From contig JAUUYJ010000012.1 of assembly GCA_030588275.1 (NCBI GenBank), positions 1-18,988 on the forward strand: a stretch of DNA of 18,988 bases, in the 5' to 3' direction. A model generated the notes under the pieces. That model ran no database searches. It was not told the origin of the DNA and saw nothing but the letters and a program-made list of their open reading frames with translations. The position numbers and the translations under genes are program-made. The stretch comes from Candidatus Zixiibacteriota bacterium (GTDB lineage Bacteria; Zixibacteria; MSB-5A5; GN15; JAAZOE01). Shown here in pieces: positions 1-7,017 of this stretch (the first letter of the stretch is position 1; each line of letters begins with the position of its first letter).

Positions 1-539
1 AAACAACCCATATCCCCCAACCCTCCGGCGGGGCGATCATCGCATGAGCTTCCAATCGCCTGTGCAGCATCTTCGACAACTTTCAGGTTGTGGCGCGCGG
101 CGATCTCGCAAATTTTGTCCATCTCGGCAATCTGCCCAAACAGATGAACCGGCATAATTGCTTTTGTTTTTGGAGAAATAGCCTTTTCAATCAGGTCGGG
201 ATCAAGGTTGAACGTTTCTATATCAATATCAACAAAGACCGGTCTGGCTCCGAGGCGGCTGATAACACTGGCTGACGCAAAAAATGAAAAAGCGGTTGTT
301 ATGACCTCATCACCCGGACCAACTCCGCAAGCATGCAAAGCAAGTAGCAAAGCATCGGTCCCGGAGGCAACGCCGATAGCATGTTCAACCTTGCATAGTT
401 GGGCAACCTCTTGCTCCAGTTGATTCACTTCGGGCCCCAAAATAAACCGGCCATGATCGAAAACGGACAAAACCGCCTTCTCCAAATCGGTTCTTATCGG
501 GGCAAGTTCTCTTTTTATATCAAGCAGGGGAACGGCCAT
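1..539 (-). CDS. DegT/DnrJ/EryC1/StrS-family sugar aminotransferase, N-terminal part (cut by window edge)
   Basis: This open frame runs off the left edge, so only about 179 N-terminal residues are present. Read on the minus strand it begins MAVPLLDIKRELAPIRTDL and continues with GRFILGPEVNQLE, the substrate-loop region GVASGTDALLLAL, and VVEDAAQAIGS, whose Asp is the residue that contacts the PLP ring nitrogen in this fold. The catalytic lysine lies beyond the window. Family members transfer an amino group, usually from glutamate, to a keto sugar on a nucleotide carrier in the cytoplasm. The ATG at 537-539 has a strong Shine-Dalgarno (AAGGAGG, 544-550) four bases upstream, which overlaps the stop codon of the acyltransferase, so the two are probably translationally coupled. 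The neighbour suggests a 3-amino sugar such as that made by WbpE/WlbC. The exact sugar cannot be told from this fragment. Confidence 0.95.
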   Translation of the reverse strand, partial: MAVPLLDIKRELAPIRTDLEKAVLSVFDHGRFILGPEVNQLEQEVAQLCKVEHAIGVASGTDALLLALHACGVGPGDEVITTAFSFFASASVISRLGARPVFVDIDIETFNLDPDLIEKAISPKTKAIMPVHLFGQIAEMDKICEIAARHNLKVVEDAAQAIGSSCDDRPAGGLGDMGC

Positions 540-543
540 TTTC

Positions 544-550
544 CCTCCTT
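544..550 (-). promoter_or_regulatory. Strong ribosome binding site for the aminotransferase
   Basis: AAGGAGG on the minus strand, four bases before the ATG at 537-539. It overlaps the TAA stop (549-551) of the upstream acyltransferase gene. It fixes the start of the truncated aminotransferase and suggests coupled translation. Confidence 0.8.
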
Positions 551-1307
551 ATTCAAGCCAATCTTGATTAGACAACAGTTCATCTTCCGGTACTTCCCTA
601 AAATCACGGGCCGGAATTCCGGTCACGATTCGTTGTGGTTTGACATCTTTGGTCACCAGGGCACCGGCCGCCACGAGTGAATCGGCGCCGATTCTTTTGC
701 CTGGCAGGATCGTCGCGTTGACTCCGATGCGGGCCCCCTTCTCGGCAATGATCCCCTTAAACTGGTCGAACCGTTTTTCGGTCCGTCCGATATAATTATC
801 GTTTGATGTCGCCACGCAGGGAGCGACAAAAACGCGGTCAGCCAATTCGGAATAAGCCGTGATATAAACGTTGGTTTCCAGCTTGCAATAGCGCCCGATG
901 GTACAAAAATTTTCGATCGCCACGCCGCGCCCAACGATGGTAAAATCACCAATCGTTACATTTTCCCGAACCGTCGCCAGGTCTGCGACCAGAATTTTTT
1001 GTCCCAATTGGGCACCACGATAGATCACCGCGCCGGTCCCTATTATTGACTCCGAACCGATTTGGCATGGTGGTAATTTTTGTTCCTTGGTGACAGCCGA
1101 ATTTGCCGCGCGCATCGGTTCTTTACCGATGACGGCATGATCGTCAATTCTGACCCGATCACCGATTACAGTATCGGGATGAATGATGACGTGCGAACCG
1201 ATCTGACAATCCTGGCCAATTTGTGCCTTAGCCCCAACAACCGAAAAATCACCCAACTGACTCTTCATTCCGATTGTCGCCGATTGGTCTATACTACAAT
1301 TGTTCAT
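549..1307 (-). CDS. Left-handed beta-helix (hexapeptide repeat) sugar N-acyltransferase
   Basis: A 252-residue protein built of hexapeptide turns ([LIV]-G-x4): IGSHVIIHPDTVIGDRVRID in the first half, IGDFTIVGRGVAIENFCTIG in the middle, IGVNATILPGKRIGADSLVA near the end, then VTGIPAR, the usual close of this family. This is the LpxA-like trimeric acyl- or acetyl-CoA-dependent transferase fold. The segment VFVAPCVATSNDNYIGRTEK sits where WbpD/WlbB-type enzymes carry their substrate loop. With the DegT aminotransferase immediately downstream, the likely role is acylation of a freshly aminated nucleotide sugar for surface polysaccharide. It is longer than classic WbpD (about 190 residues) because of extra N-terminal turns. 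The ATG at 1305-1307 follows GGAGA at a 6-base spacing and shares ATGA with the small ORF before it. Serine or other O-acetylation of a polymer is less likely but possible. Confidence 0.9.
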   Translation of the reverse strand: MNNCSIDQSATIGMKSQLGDFSVVGAKAQIGQDCQIGSHVIIHPDTVIGDRVRIDDHAVIGKEPMRAANSAVTKEQKLPPCQIGSESIIGTGAVIYRGAQLGQKILVADLATVRENVTIGDFTIVGRGVAIENFCTIGRYCKLETNVYITAYSELADRVFVAPCVATSNDNYIGRTEKRFDQFKGIIAEKGARIGVNATILPGKRIGADSLVAAGALVTKDVKPQRIVTGIPARDFREVPEDELLSNQDWLE

Positions 1308-1489
1308 TTGTAATCTCCGGGCAATATGATCTGGTGGTTATTACCCCGTATGGACCGCCTGAGTCGGGACAGCGATGCGCTGGCCGCATGGGGTGGAAGT
1401 TCAATCATTTTGTAACAGTTTAAGACATTGAGACCAATGACGGATGAGGCTGGGAGAGCAAGGGGAGCTGGCGGAACTGGTTCGGTCAT
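1304..1489 (-). CDS. Possible small protein of unknown function between the chain-length and acyltransferase genes
   Basis: An open frame fills the 198-bp gap between the Wzz-type gene and the acyltransferase. From the ATG at 1487-1489 it gives 61 residues (MTEPVPPAPLALPASS...). A GTG at 1523-1525 would give 73 residues and overlap the Wzz-type gene by 20 bp. The ATG lies 16 bp after the Wzz-type stop codon, with AAAGG upstream, and the stop overlaps the next start as ATGA. That is the spacing of a real operon gene. Against it, the protein has no recognisable domain, no membrane segment or signal peptide, and its Pro/Ala-rich start and basic middle could be chance translation. I do not recognise it. 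If it is not a gene, the stretch is a spacer with no other visible feature. Confidence 0.3.
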   Translation of the reverse strand: MTEPVPPAPLALPASSVIGLNVLNCYKMIELPPHAASASLSRLRRSIRGNNHQIILPGDYK

Positions 1490-1505
1490 CTTCACAGGCC
1501 TTTTA

Positions 1506-2708
1506 TCAGGAGTCGGAATAACCACTTTTTCCAGTAATTTCCCGACGCGCCTGATCCATCAATTCAAAATCATCAGGGGAAATACGACGCAAGTTTTCAA
1601 GGTAGTCGGCAAACAAAGCGATAAACAATGCCAGCATTAAAGAACAGAAAAAAGTTGCCAGGACGATTAGCGACCGCTGGGGTCGATGCTTAATTTCCGG
1701 CGGCCAGGCGGTCTCCAAAATTGAGATTGTCGGCGTATCTTTCTGTTCCTTGATGCGTGCTTCTTCATGCAATTCGGTAAGCAGAATAAAAACATTTTCG
1801 CAAAGCGTAACATTAGCCTTCAAACGAGAATAGCTAATCGAAAGTTCGGGGATTTTTGACAAAGGTAGATCCAAAAAGGATGATTCTCCATCTGCGGAAC
1901 CAACCTCCAACTCCTTCATCTGGTTTTTAATCTCATTGACCTCAAGCTCCAACTGGCGGACGGCCGAATGGGACTTTGAGTATAACCCCTTTTTCACATC
2001 CAGATCGACCAACCGGATAGCCAGTCTGGTTTTGAGTTCTGAGGCGGCGGTCAAAGAGAGGTCTTTCTGCTTTTCCAGATCGACCGCCTTGTTGGTCAAT
2101 TGAAAATTCATCAAGGTAGTGCGCGCGTCGTCCAACTTTGTCTGGGCTTCGGTTAAACGCTGGAAAATAAATTCCCGATCCGATTTCGCTTTACCAACCT
2201 TGACTTCCCGATTGAGGCGATCAAGCTGGGTGACATAGTTATTAGCCACGCGAGCGGACATCTCGGGGTTTTTATCTTCAAAATAAATTTCCACTACGCC
2301 AGCTTTAGTAACAGATATTTTTGTCTGATCCTGGAGGTACAAGTAACATTCATGAAACAGCTTGATATCGAGGTATTCGTTTAGGTTTAGATCGTTGATT
2401 ACAGCCCGCCCAATCGTTTCTGATTTGAGCATTGTGGCGTACACATCGGAGGGGGTCGCCATCAGAGGAAGCTCAAAACCGGCTGAGGTAACGGCAAATT
2501 GATTGAAACTACCGGAGATGCCCCCCATCTGCTCATGCTGTGATGGCAAAATGGATGCCCGCGCCTGATACCATTTGGGTAATAAGAGCGCGGCAAGCAC
2601 CGCCCCAATGGTACAGATCATCACAAAACTAATGATAAACAGTTTGCGGCGTGCAATAACCAGCAAAACCTTCCACAAATTGAAATTTCTGTAATTATCG
2701 TCAATCAT
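1506..2708 (-). CDS. Wzz-type polysaccharide chain-length determinant / co-polymerase (no kinase domain)
   Basis: A 400-residue inner-membrane protein with the layout of polysaccharide co-polymerases. It has a short cytosolic N-terminus with NLWKVLLVIARRK, a first membrane helix at about 22-44, and a large periplasmic part. That part opens with YQARASILPS and contains long Glu/Lys/Leu-rich helices (about 165-275) likely to form coiled coils. A second membrane helix at about 345-368 is preceded by the Pro-rich HRPQRS, typical of Wzz. Such proteins set polymer length and, with a Wza-like channel, couple synthesis to export. No Walker motifs or tyrosine-rich tail are present, so any bacterial tyrosine kinase must be a separate gene. 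The ATG overlaps the stop of the export gene (ATGA, 2705-2708), so the two are probably coupled. Confidence 0.9.
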   Translation of the reverse strand: MIDDNYRNFNLWKVLLVIARRKLFIISFVMICTIGAVLAALLLPKWYQARASILPSQHEQMGGISGSFNQFAVTSAGFELPLMATPSDVYATMLKSETIGRAVINDLNLNEYLDIKLFHECYLYLQDQTKISVTKAGVVEIYFEDKNPEMSARVANNYVTQLDRLNREVKVGKAKSDREFIFQRLTEAQTKLDDARTTLMNFQLTNKAVDLEKQKDLSLTAASELKTRLAIRLVDLDVKKGLYSKSHSAVRQLELEVNEIKNQMKELEVGSADGESSFLDLPLSKIPELSISYSRLKANVTLCENVFILLTELHEEARIKEQKDTPTISILETAWPPEIKHRPQRSLIVLATFFCSLMLALFIALFADYLENLRRISPDDFELMDQARREITGKSGYSDS

Positions 2709-4216
2709 CGCTTCGACGAAGTTTCCTTTCTGGGAACCATAACGGTCTCGCCATCAAGCATCGGTCCGGCTGCTTTGGCATCCAGATTTCCAGCCGAGTA
2801 ATTATTTATCACAATGACTCGCCCCTGATCGGCATCGCTGGCATAACCACCCGCCGCCCGGATATAATAATCAAACTTCTGATCGGGACGATAAGAGACC
2901 AGGCCAGGATAGGCAACCGCTCCAATCACCGTAACCATACCGGTAACTTTGGGGACGAATATTGAATCCCCCTCGTTCAGAGAAAGTTTACTAAAATCAT
3001 GAGGCTGACGAGGGTTAAGGCTCATAAGCTGGTGGGTCGGAGTACGGTCAAATCCGGTCATCTCCCGATTGGTTGAAAGATCATCCGACAGGTTATGAAA
3101 CATCGATGATGTCATCCGAAAAATTTGAATTGCCGCTTTCGATCCATTATCTGTTATACCACCTGATCTCTTAAAAAGATGCTCAAGTGATCTCTCCGAT
3201 TCCTTCAAACTATATCGACCGGGACGATGGACCGCCCCAAAAATCATAACTTCGGTTTGACGCTTCAGGTCGTCTTTGAGGCAGATATTAATATTTTCAC
3301 CCGCTTGCAATAAATATTCCGGGAGGTCACTCCAGTTGATATCGACACTCCTCTGGCCTGCTTCATTCTTGAAATCATGCGCATAGATAGAAATCCGGAG
3401 ATCCTCTTTGCAACCCTTGAGGCCACCGGAAAACAGGATATAATCCTCAATTTTGTCACCCGCCATATATTCGTAACTGGAGGCCTTAACCACTTCCCCG
3501 GAGATAGTAACTCTTTCGATACTTCTTCCGGTTGATGGAATCATAATAGTATTTCCACGGCAAATCATCGGGTTGGCCCCGGTTTCAGCCATTGAATAAT
3601 ACCGTACCAGATCAACTTTGATATCGTTTCCAAAACCGCTCAGAGTTATTCTGCGAATTGATGCTTGTTCGGTCAAGCCGCCGGCCAATGAGATAACTTC
3701 GGAGATGCGCCATGTGGCCGGGACATAGTAGATACCGGGCGTTTTGACTTCTCCCAAAACATTTACTTTGGAAAAACGAAAGCTGTTTAGCTGAACCGTG
3801 AACTCACTCCGATTATATTTTTCCGAAACCGCCTGGCGGACCAGATCAATCGCCCGAGCTAGACTGACATGGCCGATTTGGATCGCCCCAACCGACTTAA
3901 CGAACAGACGACTGTCGGAATTTATCTGACAATTTATATTTGTAATACCGGAGGACAAAAAGTAGATGACAAAGCCATCCCCCGGACCAACAATATATTC
4001 ATCAGGGTTAACGTAGTCGTCTAAGAATCGATTTTGACTTTGCCCGATCATCAGATCAAGCATCTGTTGAGATTGGGATCGCTCGGTTAATGCCTTTAGA
4101 ATCTCAAGCGTTCCCTCCTCTTTAGCCCGATCCTCCTGTGCCATAAGAATACCGCTTAGGATCATCAGGATAAGCAGAAACGGGATCAGCCTATATGTAA
4201 CTCGACGTTGCTTCAA
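2705..4216 (-). CDS. Wza-like outer-membrane polysaccharide export protein with four SLBB-type repeats
   Basis: A 503-residue exported protein. Residues 1-26 form a signal peptide (basic start, hydrophobic 9-24, cleavage likely near LMAQ). YIVGPGDGFVIYF at 74-86 is the signature of the polysaccharide export (Poly_export) domain. Four beta-grasp SLBB-like units follow: VNVLGEVKTPGIYYVP at 151, VTISGEVV at 236, VMIFGAVHRPGRYSL at 323 and VTVIGAVAYPGLVSY at 428. The family forms the outer-membrane exit channel for capsule or exopolysaccharide. Unlike E. coli Wza, the signal peptide has no lipobox cysteine. The first codon is TTG (4214-4216), because no ATG or GTG lies upstream in frame before a stop. 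The next ATG (residue 18) would cut the signal peptide. AAGGA lies 12 bases upstream of the TTG, a long spacing. It leads an operon expressed from the promoter at 4261-4289. Confidence 0.93.
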   Translation of the reverse strand: MKQRRVTYRLIPFLLILMILSGILMAQEDRAKEEGTLEILKALTERSQSQQMLDLMIGQSQNRFLDDYVNPDEYIVGPGDGFVIYFLSSGITNINCQINSDSRLFVKSVGAIQIGHVSLARAIDLVRQAVSEKYNRSEFTVQLNSFRFSKVNVLGEVKTPGIYYVPATWRISEVISLAGGLTEQASIRRITLSGFGNDIKVDLVRYYSMAETGANPMICRGNTIMIPSTGRSIERVTISGEVVKASSYEYMAGDKIEDYILFSGGLKGCKEDLRISIYAHDFKNEAGQRSVDINWSDLPEYLLQAGENINICLKDDLKRQTEVMIFGAVHRPGRYSLKESERSLEHLFKRSGGITDNGSKAAIQIFRMTSSMFHNLSDDLSTNREMTGFDRTPTHQLMSLNPRQPHDFSKLSLNEGDSIFVPKVTGMVTVIGAVAYPGLVSYRPDQKFDYYIRAAGGYASDADQGRVIVINNYSAGNLDAKAAGPMLDGETVMVPRKETSSKR

Positions 4217-4260
4217 ATGGTCGTTTGGTCCTTCTTAAAAATTAATTATATCAGCCTAAA

Positions 4261-4289
4261 ATTATATTATACAACGATATTAAAGTCAA
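4261..4289 (-). promoter_or_regulatory. Near-consensus sigma70-type promoter for the polysaccharide export operon
   Basis: On the minus strand, TTGACT (4284-4289), a 17-bp spacer and TATAAT (4261-4266). An additional TATAAT-like register overlaps just upstream. Transcription would start near 4254, leaving a leader of about 40 bases before the TTG start codon of the export gene. Confidence 0.75.
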
Positions 4290-4381
4290 GTCCTTACTCC
4301 ATAGAACGATCAGCCCTATTCTAAGGCAAACTGTGTAGCGATTGTTATCTTATGGTAATTTGAGCCGTCCCCAGACCACAA

Positions 4382-4408
4382 TTGACAAATCGGTCCGGTC
4401 GATATAAA
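4382..4408 (+). promoter_or_regulatory. Sigma70-type promoter directly abutting the glycosyltransferase start codon
   Basis: TTGACA at 4382-4387 and TATAAA at 4403-4408 (15-bp spacer; TAAATT at 4405-4410 gives 17). The expected transcription start, about seven bases past the -10 box, falls at or within two bases of the ATG at 4417. No Shine-Dalgarno is visible between the promoter and the ATG. The message may therefore be leaderless. Confidence 0.55.
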
Positions 4409-4416
4409 TTGACGCC

Positions 4417-5112
4417 ATGAAGTTATCAATAATTATCCCGGTTTATAACGAAGAGAAAACCTTGCGTGAGATTTTGTCACTATTGGCAAAATTACCTATC
4501 GAAGCTCAGATAATAGCGGTCGATGACGCTTCCGGGGACAAATCCTTTGAAATATTGAAGGATTGGTCAGCGTCGAATCAACTCGAAGTTTTTCGCCATG
4601 ACAAAAATCGTGGCAAAGGAGCCGCCATCAGAACCGGCCTGAGACATTGTCAGGGAGAATATACGATAATTCAGGACGCCGATTTAGAATATGACCCAAA
4701 CGATATTGTCAAAATGCTGGAGACCGCTGATCGCCATCAGGCTGACGTCGTTTTTGGGTCACGGATTCATAATCCTCAATCCGGCATATCGTACCGTCGC
4801 TTTTACTGGGGTGGGAAATTTCTGACCTTTCTGGCCAACCTCCTTTATGGCGTTAATATTTCGGATGAATCGACCTGTTACAAAATGGTCCGGACAACAT
4901 TGATAAACGATTTGAATCTAACCTGCCAGAGGTTTGAATTTTGCCCTGAACTTGTCGCCAAATTGGGCAAGCGGAAAATTAAAATTTTTGAAATTCCGAT
5001 CTCTTATTATCCGCGTAAAATGGGGGAAGGAAAAAAAATCAGATGGCACGATGGGCTCTCAGCCATCTGGACATTGATTAAACTGCGCCTGCTTCCTTCT
5101 GGCGACGCTTGA
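4417..5112 (+). CDS. Family 2 glycosyltransferase, polyprenyl/dolichyl-phosphate sugar synthase type
   Basis: A 231-residue GT-A enzyme. It starts MKLSIIIPVYNEEKTL, has the nucleotide-binding VDDASGD (34-40) and NRGKGAAIRTGL (64-75), and the metal-binding DxD region QDADLEYDP (86-94, Asp87 and Asp89). The later segment SDESTCYKMV is also typical of dolichyl-phosphate mannose synthase-like proteins. It has no C-terminal membrane helices, so it resembles the soluble catalytic domain of DPM1-like enzymes that move a sugar from a nucleotide donor onto a lipid phosphate. The product would serve a membrane glycosyltransferase outside the inner membrane. The 3' end overlaps the convergent YfhO-like gene by 35 bp. 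The ATG is the only reasonable start, and it has no ribosome binding site. The real sugar and acceptor are unknown. Confidence 0.92.
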   Translation: MKLSIIIPVYNEEKTLREILSLLAKLPIEAQIIAVDDASGDKSFEILKDWSASNQLEVFRHDKNRGKGAAIRTGLRHCQGEYTIIQDADLEYDPNDIVKMLETADRHQADVVFGSRIHNPQSGISYRRFYWGGKFLTFLANLLYGVNISDESTCYKMVRTTLINDLNLTCQRFEFCPELVAKLGKRKIKIFEIPISYYPRKMGEGKKIRWHDGLSAIWTLIKLRLLPSGDA

Positions 5113-6970
5113 GAAAAATTACAGCCGTTAGCGCCCCCAATATTGATACAATTGTGATCAACAACCCAATCCAAAAATGTGGCGGTCGATAATATAGCTC
5201 AACCGTCCGTATACCCGGCTCAACCTCAAAAGAAACCAAATCGTGGGTCGGCTCGACAATCATGTTATCGTGGCTGGAAATTTTCCAACCCGGATCATAC
5301 ATCTGGGTGATGATGATTTTGGATTCACTCTTAGCCAAAATTTTCAGGCTGATGCGATTGGGGCTGAAGTCACCCTTTATAATCTGAGCCTCTCCCTCAA
5401 CCACATACCAGGGTTCAAAGACAAGTCTCTCTCGGCTGTAATCACGATTGCTTAGTTTGGGTGATTCATTCTGATCGTACCACGATTCTGCCTTAGGTTT
5501 CAAAGTTCTGAAAAAATCTCCGGCCTGATTTTTACTCATGTCAGGATAAGCGGACAACCAAGCGGCGTTCATCCCGCCTCGATTGGACAGCAGACTAAAA
5601 TAGAGCAAATCCTGTTCGGTCTCTTCATTCAGGCGAGTGTTATATGAGCCACCAACCGACTGCTTGAAGCTATAATGAGTCGGTGGGGTTTTCGGCGGTC
5701 GAATAAAGGTATCACTAAAAATTGGAACGCAGACATACAGATGGGTTGCGACGAGGGCGACCCAAATAATAATCGTCAGTGAGGCGCGACGATATTTAAG
5801 CATCATCAAAAGAATATCAATACCATACCCAGCCAGAATTGAAACGCTGAAAACAACCCAGAGCGAAAAGCGGGAGGGGACCCGCATCGATTCAAAACCT
5901 GGCAAATGATGGAGCCAATTCCAGGGAGAGAACGATCCGGCAAACGAACCGAGCAGGAGCAAAACCGCAACGACACTCAGAGCCAGCCAGCGGTATTGGG
6001 ATTTAAAACGGAATCCAATCCCGATCACAGCCAAAAAGAGAGCGACCGGACCAATAAAAGCGCCGTACTCGTGCCATCCCCAGACAACCATATCATTAGC
6101 GGCAAAGGTCTTTAGAAAATCAGAAGTTATCGCCTGATCAAAGCCAAAAAACATGGTCGGCAATATTGAAAAGGGGGTTTCCTGAATCGTCGTCGCCGGG
6201 TGCCAAGGATTACGAATCAGATAATCGGCCATCGGCAGAAATTTGACGGCGGCAAACAGAACTCCAACCAGCGAGATCGCGATTACAAATAATGGTGGAC
6301 GAGCCCGGTGGTTGGCATCCATATCAAACAGGGAATAAAGAAACAGAAAAAACATCGACAGCAGAAGCGGTACCGCCGCTCCCGATCCGAGAATTAAAAA
6401 AGCGACTATCGCCGAAGCGGAAAAAACATGGACCGGATTATCAAGCGACTTACGATAGAACAAAAACAACCAAGGCAAAGCACAAAAATAATGTGACCAG
6501 ATATGTCCCGAGGCAATTTGTAATGCAAAAAAGGAACTGAGCATAAAAATAACCGGGACGATCAATGCTCCGTAAAAGCTGATATTCAGATGGCGGGCCA
6601 GCTTGTAACAGCCGATGAAACCGAGATAATAAATAACCAGAATTTGCAGTTTGAGCCCGATTAACGGACCGGCAACCAGAGAAAGAAAGAAGAGAGGGTT
6701 TAAAACCGAGGCTTCCGGGTGGGCGAACAGAATCCCGCCACAGGCAAAATAAGGATTCCAGAACGGAAACTGCCCATATTCGGAGATTGATTTTAGGGCC
6801 GAACCGTTAAAGGCGGTAAACAGGTCCCAATCATACCAGCCCCAATTGCCCGAATCACGCAGAAGAAAATAGCCGATTACCGCCGTTAGCAGGCCAAAAA
6901 GAAGATACGGCAACCACCAGAAGCGGTGGAAATGTTCTTCGTCATAAATATTTTCGGGCGGGTAACGCAT
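5078..6970 (-). CDS. YfhO-like multi-pass membrane protein, probable GT-C type glycosyltransferase
   Basis: A 630-residue integral membrane protein with roughly a dozen hydrophobic helices from about 18 to 415, one more near the C-terminus (about 598-620), and a soluble domain of about 180 residues between them. After the first helix comes a loop with YDWDLFTAFNGSAL (Asp47, Asp49) and FPFWNPYFACGG (68-79). This acidic loop followed by W-N-P is the pattern of YfhO and other GT-C enzymes that use lipid-phosphate sugars on the outer face of the membrane. The likely role is sugar transfer to a polymer, lipid or protein, and the convergent DPM1-like enzyme could supply its donor. The ATG at 6968-6970 has no clear Shine-Dalgarno. 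The gene follows the lipoprotein gene by 47 bp and may be co-transcribed with it. Substrate cannot be inferred. Confidence 0.85.
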   Translation of the reverse strand: MRYPPENIYDEEHFHRFWWLPYLLFGLLTAVIGYFLLRDSGNWGWYDWDLFTAFNGSALKSISEYGQFPFWNPYFACGGILFAHPEASVLNPLFFLSLVAGPLIGLKLQILVIYYLGFIGCYKLARHLNISFYGALIVPVIFMLSSFFALQIASGHIWSHYFCALPWLFLFYRKSLDNPVHVFSASAIVAFLILGSGAAVPLLLSMFFLFLYSLFDMDANHRARPPLFVIAISLVGVLFAAVKFLPMADYLIRNPWHPATTIQETPFSILPTMFFGFDQAITSDFLKTFAANDMVVWGWHEYGAFIGPVALFLAVIGIGFRFKSQYRWLALSVVAVLLLLGSFAGSFSPWNWLHHLPGFESMRVPSRFSLWVVFSVSILAGYGIDILLMMLKYRRASLTIIIWVALVATHLYVCVPIFSDTFIRPPKTPPTHYSFKQSVGGSYNTRLNEETEQDLLYFSLLSNRGGMNAAWLSAYPDMSKNQAGDFFRTLKPKAESWYDQNESPKLSNRDYSRERLVFEPWYVVEGEAQIIKGDFSPNRISLKILAKSESKIIITQMYDPGWKISSHDNMIVEPTHDLVSFEVEPGIRTVELYYRPPHFWIGLLITIVSILGALTAVIFLKRRQKEAGAV

Positions 6971-7017
6971 CTGTTAAATATCGGACGGTTACCAAAAAAC
7001 CACAATATCAAAATCGA

